A program made the translations under genes and the position numbers. This document shows, in pieces, positions 32,801 through 47,800 of a stretch of 64,000 nt of DNA. Every line of letters begins with the position of its first letter. The first letter of the stretch is position 1. Origin of the DNA: Polytrichum commune (lineage: Eukaryota; Streptophyta; Polytrichopsida; Polytrichales; Polytrichaceae); assembly GCA_950295325.1 (NCBI GenBank), contig OX485809.1, positions 2,108,001 through 2,172,000 on the forward strand, given 5' to 3'. The notes beneath the pieces are model-generated. The model had not been told where the DNA came from. It ran no database searches and saw only the letters and a list, made by a program, of their open reading frames with translations.

Positions 32801-35800
32801 CTAACTGCAACTTCAAGCCCCGAAGCCGCACTGCAACAGGAGGCTGTGCGATTTGGTCCTTCCCATCATTTGAAGGTAGCTCCTCTGTTGTTCCAAACAA
32901 TGAAATTAAGTTCGGTGACCTCAACACTCTCAACTGTAGTTTTTTATACAATATCAATAATTTCTTTGTACTAGTGGTGTATGCTGGAAGGTAGTGTTTA
33001 AATCTGGATCAAGAGCAAACTATTTCGGTTCATTGAGGGCCAAATTCAGCTGAAGCACCTCTTGGCATGTCAAAATGAGTTTGACCCTCAATGAACTGAT
33101 ATAGAATGTTCTTCATTCAACCCTCCACACATGCACCAAAAACTTACCAAACACAGAAGGTGTTGTATGCAAAACAACCAACTCCTGATCAAACACTAGT
33201 TGACTTGTAGGAATACTCTATTGAGGTATAAGCATCCCAACCTATTCAAACAGAATACATTATCATTATATGATCATCCACATTCAAACCCCTGTAATTC
33301 ATGACAGGTGATGTCTCTGGAGCCTGAGTCCCCCCACAAATCATACTGTACATTCAGGTCTAATCCAGCACGTCTTTGCCTGAATTCAATTTCCATGTGA
33401 TCTTTTAAAATGTTCTGTGTGATAACATGTGGCACTTTTTAGTCCAAAATAACTAATTTACACCTTACCTGACCCGTGCAAATAGAGAAATCTACAAGTA
33501 ACATCGTAAAAGCAAACAACCACGACAAATTCCAGTCTGCAGCCTACCTGAGATCTTCCTGATAAGCTGATCAGGCAGAGGGAAGATGTCGGCAGTGTGA
33601 CTGCGTGCAATATTTCCAGCGGCTGCCATCCAGCTGTAGCCACCGCCAGGTGGACCCGTGGAAATTGTTGAAGCTGGTGGACTCCCAGCTTTCTCCAGCC
33701 CTTTCTCTTGTGACAGGTAGGCTTCACCATGGCTCAATTTTACGGAGCCTGTGACCTCCGGCTCCATGAGAGAACCCATCAGCTTGATCTTGCTATCAAC
33801 TTGCCCACTGCAGGAAAATTCTTACATGAGTGAAGACTAATTTTGAAAGGTGAGAAGAAATATTTTGTAGGCTTGCATCACCTATACACCATTAACCCCT
33901 AAATGCCCAAAGAGTTACACACTTTCATAAGACCTACTCTACAATGCAGCATTTTGGTTTCAAAAGGTGTCTTGTGCTTCTACAAAGTTGTTGGAGATGT
34001 TTTCTATACTCTAGCAAAACAGATATAATCTGCAAGTTCCTCCATAAGCTACACATTATTACCTATGAAAATTCAAAACTTGAACACATGATATGACAAT
34101 GTGTAGAATTTTTATCCAAGTCCTTTATAATCCATGTGCTTCCATGCTGTGAAAAGATTCAAAGCAAGGGTGGTCACCTGTAGGAACTAGAGCAAAACAT
34201 TCCATATATAGTATGGTGTTTAGCAAAGGCCATTATTTGACATTCTTGTGATTTTTATTTCTTGAGATCACTTAATTGACCATACCAAGATGGGAAGAAT
34301 TCCATGTCAAAGGGAACATCTTTTGGAGCCCAACAACTATGGTGGCAAATTTCCTAGAAACTTCCTTTAGGGTGAAAAGAGTGCAATTAATCACCCATCA
34401 ACCACTTTTGGGCTTTGTAGGCATTTAGGGGTTAACAAGCATACATGGAAGCAACAGAAACATTGTGAATGTAGCCAAAGTATGATTAAATTCCTTTTTG
34501 CTCATTAATCATGATGATGGAAACTGCCAACCATTAGAAATAACTCCATAAAAAAAAAGATCACCAAAAGTCCAGGAACACAGGAGTTTGATGGTTGAAA
34601 CCAAGGGGACAGCACTTTGTACAACATGAGTTCTTGGCATCAACAAACTTTGTCCAACAAACCTGAATGTGTGCCGAGCTCGCACTTCCAAGCTCTCGGC
34701 CTTGATATCAATTGCCTCTCCGTTGGTGTAAGAATCATTAGCTTTAATAGGCAATTGACCCTTGACTTCCAAGTGGCCACGTCGTCCAACACGACCTTCT
34801 AGTCCTTCCACACAAAGCTGATTATTCTTGACCCTTATAGTGCCCCCTAGGTTGGAAAGCGGTCTTGGTAAAACAGGAGAAGAAATTGAGACCTTGTGAA
34901 ACTCTGCGACGCCATCAGCAACCGGTTGCTGTACTGTACCCCTAATCTGAAAATTCCAGTAAAAAAATAACCATGTCTTGAGCAATCACATCTTCCCTTA
35001 AAGGACCAAGGGGGCCAAATACACAACTTCTACAAGCCTCATCAAGTCTGAAAATGATATTTTTTGTAATCTTGGGTTTTAAACTTTACTTTATACATAA
35101 TTTTATGTCAAGGAGAAAATCAATTATACTCACATGTGACGTTGATGATCAAATTACTAAGTATGTATTTGCATCCATCGGCATCCATGCTTTGTATTTT
35201 AGCCCAAATCTTCCATAAGTGTACTAAAGGAATTTGTTAGTTAAAGGTAAGGTCACTCCTGACACAATTGGCTTAAAATGGAAGTAGGTAGCTCAAATAC
35301 ATGTGTTCATGTATGGAGAAGCCCAGATTTGGGCCTCGTAGATGCTTAGGGGTTATTGTTACACAACACAGTTACAATCACAAAAGATGTTATGTCCAAA
35401 GAAAAGTGGAACCTTAGTGGTATGCATCTTCAGAATGTAACCCACAGATCCCTAACATTGGGAACAAAAATGTCAGCATAGATTCCAGCCTCATGCTGGC
35501 TACTGTAACACTTAAAAACCCAAGTTCCAAAATGAACACATAGGAACCCCATTGGATGGCCAACCTCGTTTTAGCAGCTCTTGGCATGCCAAAATGAGTT
35601 TGACCCTCAATGCAGAGATATAGAATGTTCTTCGTTCAAACCTCCGCACTACCTCCAAGCATGCACAAAAAAAATTCCAAGATTGGAAAGCGTCATGTGC
35701 AAAACATTCAACTCCCAACCAAAGTCCTGTTGAGCTGAGAATAACTCCAATATCCCATGTTGGAGTTTCCAACTTTGCTATATCTCCTTAAAGGTGAAAA

Positions 35801-38800
35801 GAAAATATGAACAAACCAGACATATATACCGAGTTAGAAATATTGTGAGCACCTGCACAGTTACATCAGCGTTTCCTTGAATCCACTGTAAGCCTGGCGA
35901 AACCGCCGTAAGCAACATCATACCCCCATCTTTCACAGCAGCATCAATTTGAACTGCACCTATGTCGAGGAAATCTTTGTCCAAAGCTTTCAAACTCTCT
36001 GCCAACCTCACTTCCCACCCTTCTTCTCCACCCCCACTTTTTTCCGGCACATATTCACCATCTTTTTCATCGCCATCTTCGACATCTCGTTCACGATTTC
36101 GTTCCCACCCGCGCCCACGGCCACGTCGATGAGTCTCTCGTTTCCTTTCTTGCTCTTCATCCAACTCTTCTTGCATCTCATCTAAACCCCCACCTGGCCC
36201 CATGGGTAGGCTCCCTCTAACCCTTACATGCCCAGTTTCGGTCATCGGTTCGAAAACTGCATTGAAAACCAACCGATTTGCAGAGCTAATCGATGCCGCC
36301 ACCTCAGCACGTCCTAAACTTATGCCGCCAATTGCACCGTCCAAAAGCCGGATCTGGACGTCACATTGAGGTTTAATCATGTGGCCTCGAAGGTCACCTT
36401 CCATGTAAAGGGTTCCTTTTAAAGGTGGGGGTGTATGGGTAGAAGGTGAAGGCAGGGGCTCCGGAGAAGATGACTGAATAGCATGATAAAGAGGAGGTAC
36501 CAAACTGACAGGGAAGTTCAGAACTGCAAAATGGAGATTGGGCTTTGGGCCTAACAAAGTTCCATCTGCGTGAAGAGTCGCAGTGTCTTTTTGGATGAAA
36601 AATCGCTCCAGTCGAAGACCATCATTGTTTGTGAAGTCACCCACGGCAATCACACGCTGCGTTCTGTAAGCTCCCCACTCCCAGTCCTCTCCTCGTAAGT
36701 CGAAGTCCGCCTGCACCCCATAAAAATATTACAAGCATGCCCTTCAGTCTAGTGGTTATATTCAACATTTGCAAAAGTTCAATGTTTGCAAACCAAATAA
36801 AATGTGGGTTTCCAAAATATCACCAATTTAATTTGAGGACGATCAAAGAAAATTAGAATTATCCTCTGACTGTACATAACTTTTGGTTGAGAGTTGGTTG
36901 TCTTACACGCAACACCTTCATTGTTTGGTAAGTTCTTGGTGCATGCTTGGTAGTATGGACGTTTGAACAAAGAACAGTCTTTATGGTTCATTGCAAGTTA
37001 AACTCATTTTGGCTTGCCAAGAAGGGCTAGAATAATTTTGGCCCTCAGTGAACCAAAAAAGGTTGCCCTTCATTCAAATTCAAGAACTACCTCTAAGCAT
37101 GCACCACAAGTGAAAAGACAGTTTCTTATGCAAATCAACCAATAGAGAATCTTGAAGGACCAACTCCCTATGCGATGGTCCCATTGAGTTAAAAGACAGC
37201 TATGTTAATGAGTAAAACTGAAGAAAAAAAATTAAATTAAATTAGACAAACAAAAATGAAAAATGCAAGGTTCAGAGATAGAGAAAGAGACCGTAGTATC
37301 CCCCTTGCCACCACCGGTGGCCTCCAGAGTGCCTTTCCATTTTCCTTTCAGCTCCGCCAAGCCCGGCAAAGGAATGCTCTCAGGTTCACCATCATCTTCC
37401 AGCGTTCCAGCTTTTCGATTTCGAATATACTCAAGCAGCTCCTTTGCATTGTCGGCTGAAAAGCCCGCATTCTGAACTCCTTGCAGAAAAAGTTCTTTTG
37501 ATCGAGACACGACTGCAGGATCACTACTCCGGGACAAAATGCGTGCAACCGGCAACATCTCAGAAACTTCTGCATACGGCACTTCAAGACGCAATCGCCA
37601 GCGTCCCATGGAAGTGATAAACGTGCCTAATTGGCCTGCCATAGCTCGCTCCCACATAACCTCTTCGTCTCTTTCTTTCTCTCCCGCACGTTGACCTCGT
37701 AAAACATACTCTCCTTGCAATTCGTATTTACTGCTAGCTTGCTCCAGAACGGACTTCTCTAATGTCACCTGTGAATATGAGATACAGGGGAAATTAACCC
37801 CTGACGTCACAAAAGCCCTGACAGAGCTTTGGAGACAAGAAAAAAGAATGTTGTAGTCGATAACTTCACCTTAGTCATTTCTCAGAAAAGTAATCCTTCT
37901 TGAAATAGCTTTATCCTTTGAACAAATTATTTTATTTGAATTTAAGGTGCAAATACGGTCAAGAAACCCAGCATACAACCCTGTGCAATGCCTAGGAGTT
38001 TTAGCCATCATTTCTAAACATGAGTGTATTTCTTCAATCCTTCAAATTATGTTCTACATAGGTTACTTTTGAGCATTGGACCCAATTTCATATATAATAC
38101 CTTGGATATCTATGAATCTTGCAATCATCTCATACATGGCTTTTGCCACGTCAAAGTGTTAGATTTAGATTTTAACCATATGGATGTAATGTTTATTCGC
38201 TTTGAAACAACTTTCTTTGACAACATTTGAGCATTGAGAGTTGTTTGTCTTTCAAGAAACACACAGTGACCTTTTAGGATTATTGTTATTAAGGATTTGG
38301 TTTCCAAGACACAGCTTGGGTGCCTTGGATGCAGATACATACTTAATATTTTGATCATCAATGTTAAATATGAGGATATTATTTATTTTCTCCTTAACAT
38401 AAGATACCGTACTAAAAAAAGAAGAAAACCCTTAAATACAAAACATTATGGTTTTAAGACTTGGTAAGGCTCGTAGAAATTGTCGTATACAGGTCGTACA
38501 TTGAGCCCCTTGGTCCTTAAGGGTTAAGACATGTGGAACATGGTAATCTATGACACACCAATGATATAGACATGATATGTTATTCAGAAACTATTTGCAT
38601 ATTAATGAAGTAAACAGCATGCGCACCACATCCCCAGACCAGCGAGCTGCGAGATCGAGAGATTCTCCTTGCAAGCCACTGAACCGTGGTTGCCTGACAT
38701 CAAGGCTCCCTTGGCCCCTCCTCTTCAGCAAATTCAATAACATGTCCGCCTATGTCCCAATACAGAATAAAATACCAAAAACAATGTTATCTGTCAATTG

Positions 38801-41800
38801 CCTTTGGTACTCAACACCAGAAAGGGAACAAAAACATTTCTTCTTGCACTAAACAATCCAGAGCCACTGTTAGCCAAATTGCTAAGGTGGATGGTAATTA
38901 TAAATAAAATCAGGATATATTGGACCACAAAGGTGGTGAATTAAAGAAATCGTATCAAAACATCACCTTCCAACACTTTTCTATCTTTTGACCCTGAATA
39001 CATATTTAACTTAATGTGGTAGAGAAGTACCTTAACCACAGCACCTCGCAGAGAAGCCAGCTCCAGCTCATCAAGTTGCAAGTTACGCACCTATGGCATG
39101 CATATCAAACAACATAAGCCAAAGTGATAAATATGAAACAGGAAGATTACCAGGACAATCTGAAGTCTGATTACCGTACATTGATATCTGATTCAATACT
39201 TAAGAGTGCTGGAAGGTATTTCTCATAGTATTCAATAGGGTCTTGACCAATGTAGATATGACATGCATCAAATTTCTTCCTGGAAAATATTTATTTTATG
39301 TCGACTCAGATAGCACCCTACGGTAAGTGACCCAACATAGAGAACACCAAGTGAACATATTGATCACAAGCTGCCCACTGTGCCACCATATATATAATCT
39401 CCATTTGAGGATGACAGTGACTTACATAGGCACTTATCGAAATGCTTTGAGGGTCTAAAACAATAATCATCCCATGGCCAGCCACTGAGCTTGTTCTAGA
39501 ATAATACCTCAAGCTTTGCCAAGTGTCCCGGTCGATATTGAGCATCCGTGCGCAGGTGACCCCTCTGTAATGAAAAGGATGCTCCCCTCTTTGAACTCTC
39601 ACCAAAAAATGGTGGCAACACTTGGCCTTCCCGTGAAATAGATCCATCTTCATTGGTATCAAAGATATGAACTCGAAGATGTTCATCGAGCCTGCCCACT
39701 GTGTCTAGCTGTGGACAAAAAAAGCCCTTGACAAGTTTATTGATCTCTCAACAAGGAAAGACAAAATCTAAAGGACATTAAAGACGCAGCATAACCAACC
39801 CAGATAATTACAGTGCTGGTTGCAAAAGCAATGTATTACTCAACAAAAGATGCAAGCATAATAGAGTTATCCTCTAATTCAGCAAGACTTTTGGTTGGGA
39901 GTTGGTTCTTTGCATACAAGACCTTCCATTTTCAGTAAGTTTTTGGTGCAGGCTTGGAGGTAGTTTGGAGGTTGGAACAAAGAAGTCTATATCGGTTCAT
40001 TGAGGGTCAAACCCATTTTGGCATGCCAGGAAGTGCTAAAATGAGCTTGGCCCTCAATGACACGAAATAGGTTTCTCTTATTTCAAATTCAAACACTACC
40101 TCTGAGCATGCACCACAAGTGGAAAGTAATTACTCATTTTGTATGCCACACAACCAGTGGGAGAACATAGGGGACCAACTCCCAACCAAAAGTTCCATTG
40201 AGTAGAAAGGATAACTCTAATACCAACTTATTTTCAGTTGTGCATGTCCCAAGCAGACTTACCTTCAATGATGTAGATGAAATGTCGAGTGAGCCAAAAA
40301 GATTGGGAGCCACAAGGAACTGGTTCAACTTCAATCCAACCAGAGATACTTCACCAACCATTCCTCTGACCTTATTATTAATCTCCAGATCGATTTCACT
40401 TTGTGAATCTCCCTTCGAGGCTCTCTTCAAATCCGGAACCCGTCCATTGAATTTCAGTTTGCCAAAGAGCTTCATATGCATTGACTGAGGGGACGAAGCC
40501 ACATCATCAAAGCGCAGAGGATGCATACCCATGAGGTCGAACCCATTTAGGCGAAGATCCACATCCACACCATCAATTTTAGGAAGAACAGCTGGCTTAA
40601 ACTCTAAAGAGCGCGGTCCACGTTTCTGGACAATCGGAGGATATGTAGTGCGAATTTTTGTTAATAAGTTGAACGAGGATGCAGAGGATTTCAGTATAAT
40701 GGCTTTGCGTGAGATATGGATGTCTCCATAGCCTCCATAAAAAGCACCTTGTGCTTCTGGGGTGGCCCATTTGATATCAAAGACCCTGGCACATGTATGA
40801 TGAACTTAAATCATCAATTTCAGAAGAATTGAGACAATATCATTACTCACAACAGGATGTATCCACTGAAAACAGTTCATTTATGAACCTGCTCTTCATA
40901 AATTGAAATTCAGAAATTCACGCAAGCAAAACTTCCATGCTTGTTCAGCATCATACAACTCCACTTTAAAAATGAAGATTAACCCTTGAAGGACTGGGCT
41001 GTGGACATACAGGGTACATGATGATTTATCTAAATCCCCAACAAGCATTCACACAATATTTTATTTGACCTATGATATTGAATCCATTTTTAGCAAAACC
41101 TATTTAAATGAGGAAGTGAAAATAAAGTCATATAGGGTGAGTAGATAAAATTAGTATGAGTCTAGGTCATTAATACGAGCTATAATCTCCCTAAAGTTCA
41201 ATTTACATCTATGCGTGCTAAGATTGGAATAATGCATGATAAATGGCCACATTTTGAATGAGGTCACTTTTGACACTTTGAGCTGAAACAATTCAAGAAG
41301 TAATCTTAGATCTATATGACACCTTGAGGCCCAGAATGGGTCTTGGAATATTTAGAGTTAAGGAATTCCCTATCACAATAGGTTTCTTTGTACACTAAAC
41401 TAAATGAGGGTATAGAGGTGCAGTGATCATACGGCATAAGTAAAGCTCCTCGAATTTTTGACTCCAGCTGTGTGGTCCCAAAGCTAGACGGAGGAATTTC
41501 TGTACCTGCAGGTGCATAAAAACCAGCCAATGCATCCCCTCCCAGGGATCCTGAGCAGTCCACATTCACTGAAGATGGATCAACCTCCCCCTGCAACCCA
41601 CAATGTGAGCAGAGATGAAAATATTAGGTTGTTATAATAAAGTTAAGCATGTAGTCTCTCAAAGAGGGACGAAACCATGGGCTTGATCCAGCTTTAAGAG
41701 AATTTTCTATTAAGAGCTCCCTAGCTCATCTGTGTCAGAGCCTATTTTAAAAGTTAAGAAAACTCCTTGGACCTTCTCTTGCCATCTCAAAAACTCCAAG

Positions 41801-44800
41801 AGAACTTAGAGATCTAAAATTGTATCTGCCCATGGGAGCCGTCACCCTATATCTCGGATTATCCTATGCAAGGCTAGCTTGGCCCACCCACTCTAGTATA
41901 ACAAGCTAATAAACCAGTGTTTCATAGCCCAACCCCACTGTTTGAGCATGTTAATTTAAGCCTGAAGAAGACGTGGATGACTCTATGGATATGCTCTTGA
42001 ACTCACAATTTAGCCAACTCACCGGGAGTTTGATCCCAAGACTTTACACAACTCTAATACCTAAAACCATGCAGTGACAGATTCAGGATGGTGGTTGTAT
42101 ACCATTTGTCTATTCCTCACAGACAACTCAGGAAACTGATGATAGATACCTCTGGACAAATCCACAGACTGCCAGCACCACGAATTTCACCTCCACCAAC
42201 TGGAAATATCCTTAATCCATATAAATCAGCCATCTGCCAGGCATATTCGCAACAAAATTACCTCATAACATAGACTAAATGATGGTAAGTTTATGGCAGC
42301 GTTACTAAGAATCAAAAAATTATACATGTGAATTACACATGATAGCAACATCACATACTGCATAGAAACAAATGAAAACATATGGAAGCTGAGTCTAAGT
42401 AAGCAACAAAAATCAATCGCACGCAAAAACTTACACAATTGTCGGTGTTGAACGTGAAACTTCCAGAGCCAGAAACAAAAGGAACATGATCATATGCAGC
42501 TACTGCACCCCTCTCTAAATTACTGCGTATTGCATCAATAGCTGCTGATGGGCATGTGTCATATGTTAAAGACATATTTCTTCCGGTTGTTTCAACACTG
42601 CCTTCAAAAATTGGGCTATCTAATGGCCCCCGACAGTACACAACTCCCTTCAGTGACCCTGCCAGCTGCCACAACACCCCTGTCAAAGTCTTGTTTATAT
42701 GGTTCATGATAAACAACATTATTAGCATAGAATGTGAAAATGAAAATAAAGTTATCCTCTAACTCCACATGACTTTTGGTCAGGAGTTGGTTGTCTTGTA
42801 TACAACACCTTCCATGTTCGGTAAATTTTCAGTGCATGCTTGGAGGTAGTGTGGAGATTTATAGAAGAACATTCTACATTGGTTTATTGAGAGTACTAGA
42901 ATGAGTTTGGCCCTAAATGAACCGAAATAGGTTGCTCTTCATTCAAATCCAAGCACTACCTCCGAACATCCACCACAAGTGGAAAGAAATTATTGATAAT
43001 GTATGCGAAACAACAGATGGAAAGTCGTAAAAGACCAACTCCCGAAGCAAAGTCCCATTGAGTTTAAGGATAACTCTAAGGAAGAAATAAAGGATTTTCA
43101 AGGAACTAAGAATGCATGAAATAACAACACGAGATTTAAAACTATCCTGCACCATTTACAAGGCCAGAAAAACATGCTAAAAAACAAGGGAACTTACAGG
43201 AAGAGGAGGGGGCTGTGCACCAAGACTCCGCATCAATGAATTGGCTTCCACCCCAGATACCTTTAACACCAACCAAATTTTTCCCACTCCTTTAGAATGT
43301 TGTGATCTGATAGGAGAAAAGATACCTCAAAAGTGTTGCATCATAATTTCTGCTGGTGATATACATGCACAATAACTGACTATTCATGAAGAGTCAAAAG
43401 AAAGCGTTGAAGATAGGAAATACACACAAAGCTTATCAGACGACTAGGACTCCTAAGTGATGGTTCAAGATAACTCTCAACTTTAGCACCAAAATTTGAG
43501 ACAGGGCTTCCCAAAATATATAAATATATTTAAAAAATATTAAAAACCTGGCAACTGAGTCGATATTCTCCATCATCTGGATTGATGTCAATGTCTCCAG
43601 ATACATCCAGCGGGATTGAACCATACATACCACTAGCATTATGGAAAAACAAGCGCCGCCCTTGGAAAAAGAGTGTGCCACTCACTCCCTACAAAATATG
43701 AACTTTGGATATCAAAATCCATCTAAGCTTCCAAATTTCATAATATCAGTACAAGAACACATAAAATAAATAGAAGGATAAGAAGCACACCTTAAAGGAG
43801 GCAGGAGCATCTGCAATGTGAAAGTTGAGCCCTTTCACGTCTAATTTCCCTCCAAAATTTGGGAACGTGTCCATTTTTGTCATCCACACATGTACCTGCG
43901 GAGAATCTCCCACATCCACCTCCAGCTTAAATTTCAGTATGTAAAGGTTCCAAGGAATTGGATTCTTACATTTACCAGAAGAACAGAAAATGTCTAGAGA
44001 TTTCAGTCCAGAAATTGGGGACACTTGCTGTCAGCTGGATGGATGATGTGAACTACAATAATAAAAAACAATACCTATCCTGACATGCATTCTCACTTTT
44101 CAAGCCCTATTGCTGAAGAGGAGGTATGTAAACAGATAAGTAATGATGTCATCACTCATTGATAAAAACTTGTAAATCTTCCAATCCCCACTTGCAGGCT
44201 TGTGCTATTTCACCTTCACTAAATAGACATCTTCTAGTCTTCTAAACACCTCCAAATTATAGTTTAGGTCATATTAAGGAGAGGATGATGATAATACTAT
44301 GCATTGATGATGGAGCTAGTATTTTGTCATTAAGCCTTGCTGTTGTAGTCACTTCCAATTACCTTAAGCCAATCCAAACATTCACTATAGGTCCAGTTCA
44401 ATTTGAACAGACAAGACAACTTCATGTCACCATAGCCCTTACTATTATAAAGTGAGTACAAGAGTATTTATTGTAAAAGTGCAGCATAGAACCTCTCCAG
44501 AAGCCCTTCCATCCGACCACTCCAAAGGAAGCTCCAGTAACCTCTCAAACAGCTGCGAGTTTATAAAACCAAGGTATAAGCAGAATGAGACATAATTGAC
44601 CTAATAGAGTTATCCTTTAACTCAATGAGACTTTTTGTCGAAAGTATGATTTCCCATTGGTTGTTTTGCATAAGAAATCAATGATTGCTTTCCACTTGTA
44701 ATGCATGCTGGGAGGTAGTGTTTGGATTTGAATGAAGAGCAATCTATTTCAGTTCATTGAGGGCCAAACCCATTTTAGCACCTCTTGGCATGCCGAATTG

Positions 44801-47800
44801 AGTTTGACCCTCTAGTGAACCCATATAGAATGTTGTTCTTTCAAACCTCCACACTACCTCCCACACTACCTCCAAGCATGCACCAAAAACTTACCAAACA
44901 TGGAAGATGTTGTTTGCAAAACAACCAACTCCCAACCAAAAGTAATGTTAACTCAGAGGATAACTCTGATATCTTCTCTCATGGCAAGAACACAACTACC
45001 ACAAAGATAAGAATACAATCCCTCCATCCCAAAGCATCAATTCCAACCAATAATTAAGTCATCCTCTAACTCTACATGACTTTTGGTCGGGAGTTGGTGG
45101 TTTTGTATACAGTGACTTCCATGTTCAGTAAGTTTGAGGTAGGAGGTTTGAATTAAGAACATTTTATATAAGTTATTAAAGGTCAAACTCAATTTGGCAT
45201 GCCAAGAGGTGCTAAAATGAGTCCAGCCCTCAATAATCTGAAATAGGTTGCTCAGTCATTCAAATTCGAACACTACATCCAAGCATGCACCACAAGTAAA
45301 AACAAACTATTGCTTTTGTATGCAAAACAACCAATGGAAAATCACAGGGAACCAACCCCCATAAAGAAGTCCCATTGAGTTAAAAGATAACTCTACTGTC
45401 TCCACTAAGATGATAACGATTTACTTTGGAAGTCCTTTGCTGGTTTATAGTACCAAACATATATAGATTCTCTGAAAATTGGATTCAATTAAAAACAAAA
45501 CAAGAGCCTGGCATCTGCAGGGTAATGTTACCGGAGCGAATAGATTGAAGCCTTTCACTTTGACATCCCATGATTGCTTCACCAAATCAACAGCCACTTT
45601 CACTAGAAGCCTGCCACCATTGCCTGCCCGCCCTGTTCGCCACTCATTCAGCCTTCCTGCCACCTGCACCATAATTTGCTGGTGGTTACTGCTCAGCTTG
45701 ACAGACCCATTTACCCTCTCCATCACCCTGCAATAACGGAAGATGGAATATCAGAATTCTGAATCATTCAAATTAAAACTTTGGAACACTTGCTCCATGC
45801 AAGGACTCATTGCACATACACTCTGCAGTTTCAAAAGCTCAGCATTGATTAGTAGTAGAAACTAAAATCAACAACTTTTGCTTATTTCTCTTCCCCTTGT
45901 GCCTTAATTTCTTTCATGTCTTCATTCTTGAGTGCTGACAACATTGCATAATGGAAGATGGAAAAATATCAGAGTCTGATTCAGTCAGAAAAACTGTGAA
46001 ACACACTTGCTCATTGCAAGGTCTCATTGCTCATACACTATGCAGTTTTATAAAGTACAGCATTGATTAGCTATAGAAATTAGTTATAGTCACTTTATAT
46101 AAAATCCATGGTTGCAAATTAGTATGGACAAAGTCTGTAGTGCTAGAATTGAGAATTTTTGCATTTGTTCCTTGTGTAAAGAGCAGTCGCTATGATGTGA
46201 AGCAACATAAAGTTCAGCATGGATTAGTTGTAAGCCACATGAAGTTCAGTATCAATTACTTATAGGAACTAGAATTGGCAGGTTTTGCTTAGATCTCTTT
46301 CCCTTGTGCCTTCATTTCTTTCATCTCTTCATTCTTAGTGCTGCCCTTGGGTTATAATGAACATAAGAATAGGAGAACATGACTTGATACAAACTTTATG
46401 GTGGAAAATGGCTACGGGACAAGTGCTGTTAGAGTTATCCTTCAAGTCAAGGGGGCTCTTGTTGGGAAGACCTAATTCGATATAGCGTTTTGTTCATTTT
46501 GGTATTCGATGGTCATATATGATATTTGCTGGTGATAGAATTTCACATTTGCACAAGCTAATTCCAATAATTGTTTTAAATGGACACCTTTATTTTGAGT
46601 GGTGCATGGTGCATGGTTAGGTGTGGATCTAAGGATGGACACCAAAACGACATGTATTTAAAAGAGGTTGGACTATGTGCTTGACAATTCATTTACCGTT
46701 CTAGACTCAACTGTCAACTTGATTTGGGGAGTGGCCTATGTGACCAAGTTATGGCTCCCTGGCCGTCACCTTTGAAAATTCATATCAATTCAGGACGGGC
46801 CCCAAATTTCTCTGCGATTAAACCTGGCTTCTCCATCCACATTCATGGATCCACCAAAATTTAGAGTTCACAAATCGGTCTTGCATTTCATAGCGGATAT
46901 GAAAAAGTAACCATTTGAGACCCACCTACCTTACTTCAACGACTAGATTGCACCAACGAAGGCCACTTACTTACCTGGCTTCATCGTCACCATAGCCCAA
47001 GAGCATAAATGTTCCATCTCGGAAGTACACGGTGTCTATGGCAACCGGCGTCCACCCATTCGCGCGCGAAACATCCACCCTTCTCTTTGCTTGTCTCACG
47101 AGCCTGTTCGCCAGCCCCTTCACTCTCTTTGTCAGTCCACTCCCAATGGTTGCATCCCCCATTGAATCGTTGCCCCAGAATTCGTCGAAGGCACCCCACT
47201 TTGAATCATCATCCGAGAAATTCTTCGACAATCTTCGTTGTTGCTCCACAGCTCTCTCGTCTGCACACACAATTCCTTCGTCGTTCCTACCACTTGGTGG
47301 TGGCGATGAAGTGCTTTCAAGCTGAAATGCAGTCTTACCCTGAGCTTTTGCTCCCTTACTGCGCATGGAGAGCAGCATCTTTTGCCGTCTGTCTCGATCG
47401 TTGCTTTCAAACATCGAACGAGCAGCCACCGCACTTCGTTGCAAATTTCGGTTTTGATACTCAGATTTCGTCATCGTGGAGCCATGGCTCCGTGACCAAC
47501 TCCGGAGCAGCTTCCGTTTCACGGGTCGGATTACCCTTCTCCCTGTCCAATCTTTCGCTCTGGAGAATGTTCTTTCCACATCCTTCGCCAATGTAGGCTC
47601 CTCAAAGTCATCCTCATCAATCCCTGCGTCGATCTCTGACTTCCTCTTGCCACCTCTCCTGCTTCTACCATTCCGGTGTTGTTCCGGATACTCATCTTCG
47701 AAATCCGAATCAGCCTGGACGGGTGAATCCACCTTCCTGCCGAAGTTTTCAGCTTCCTTGGCTCTGCTGCTGCTGCTGGTTACGCATTCCTCCACTTCCC

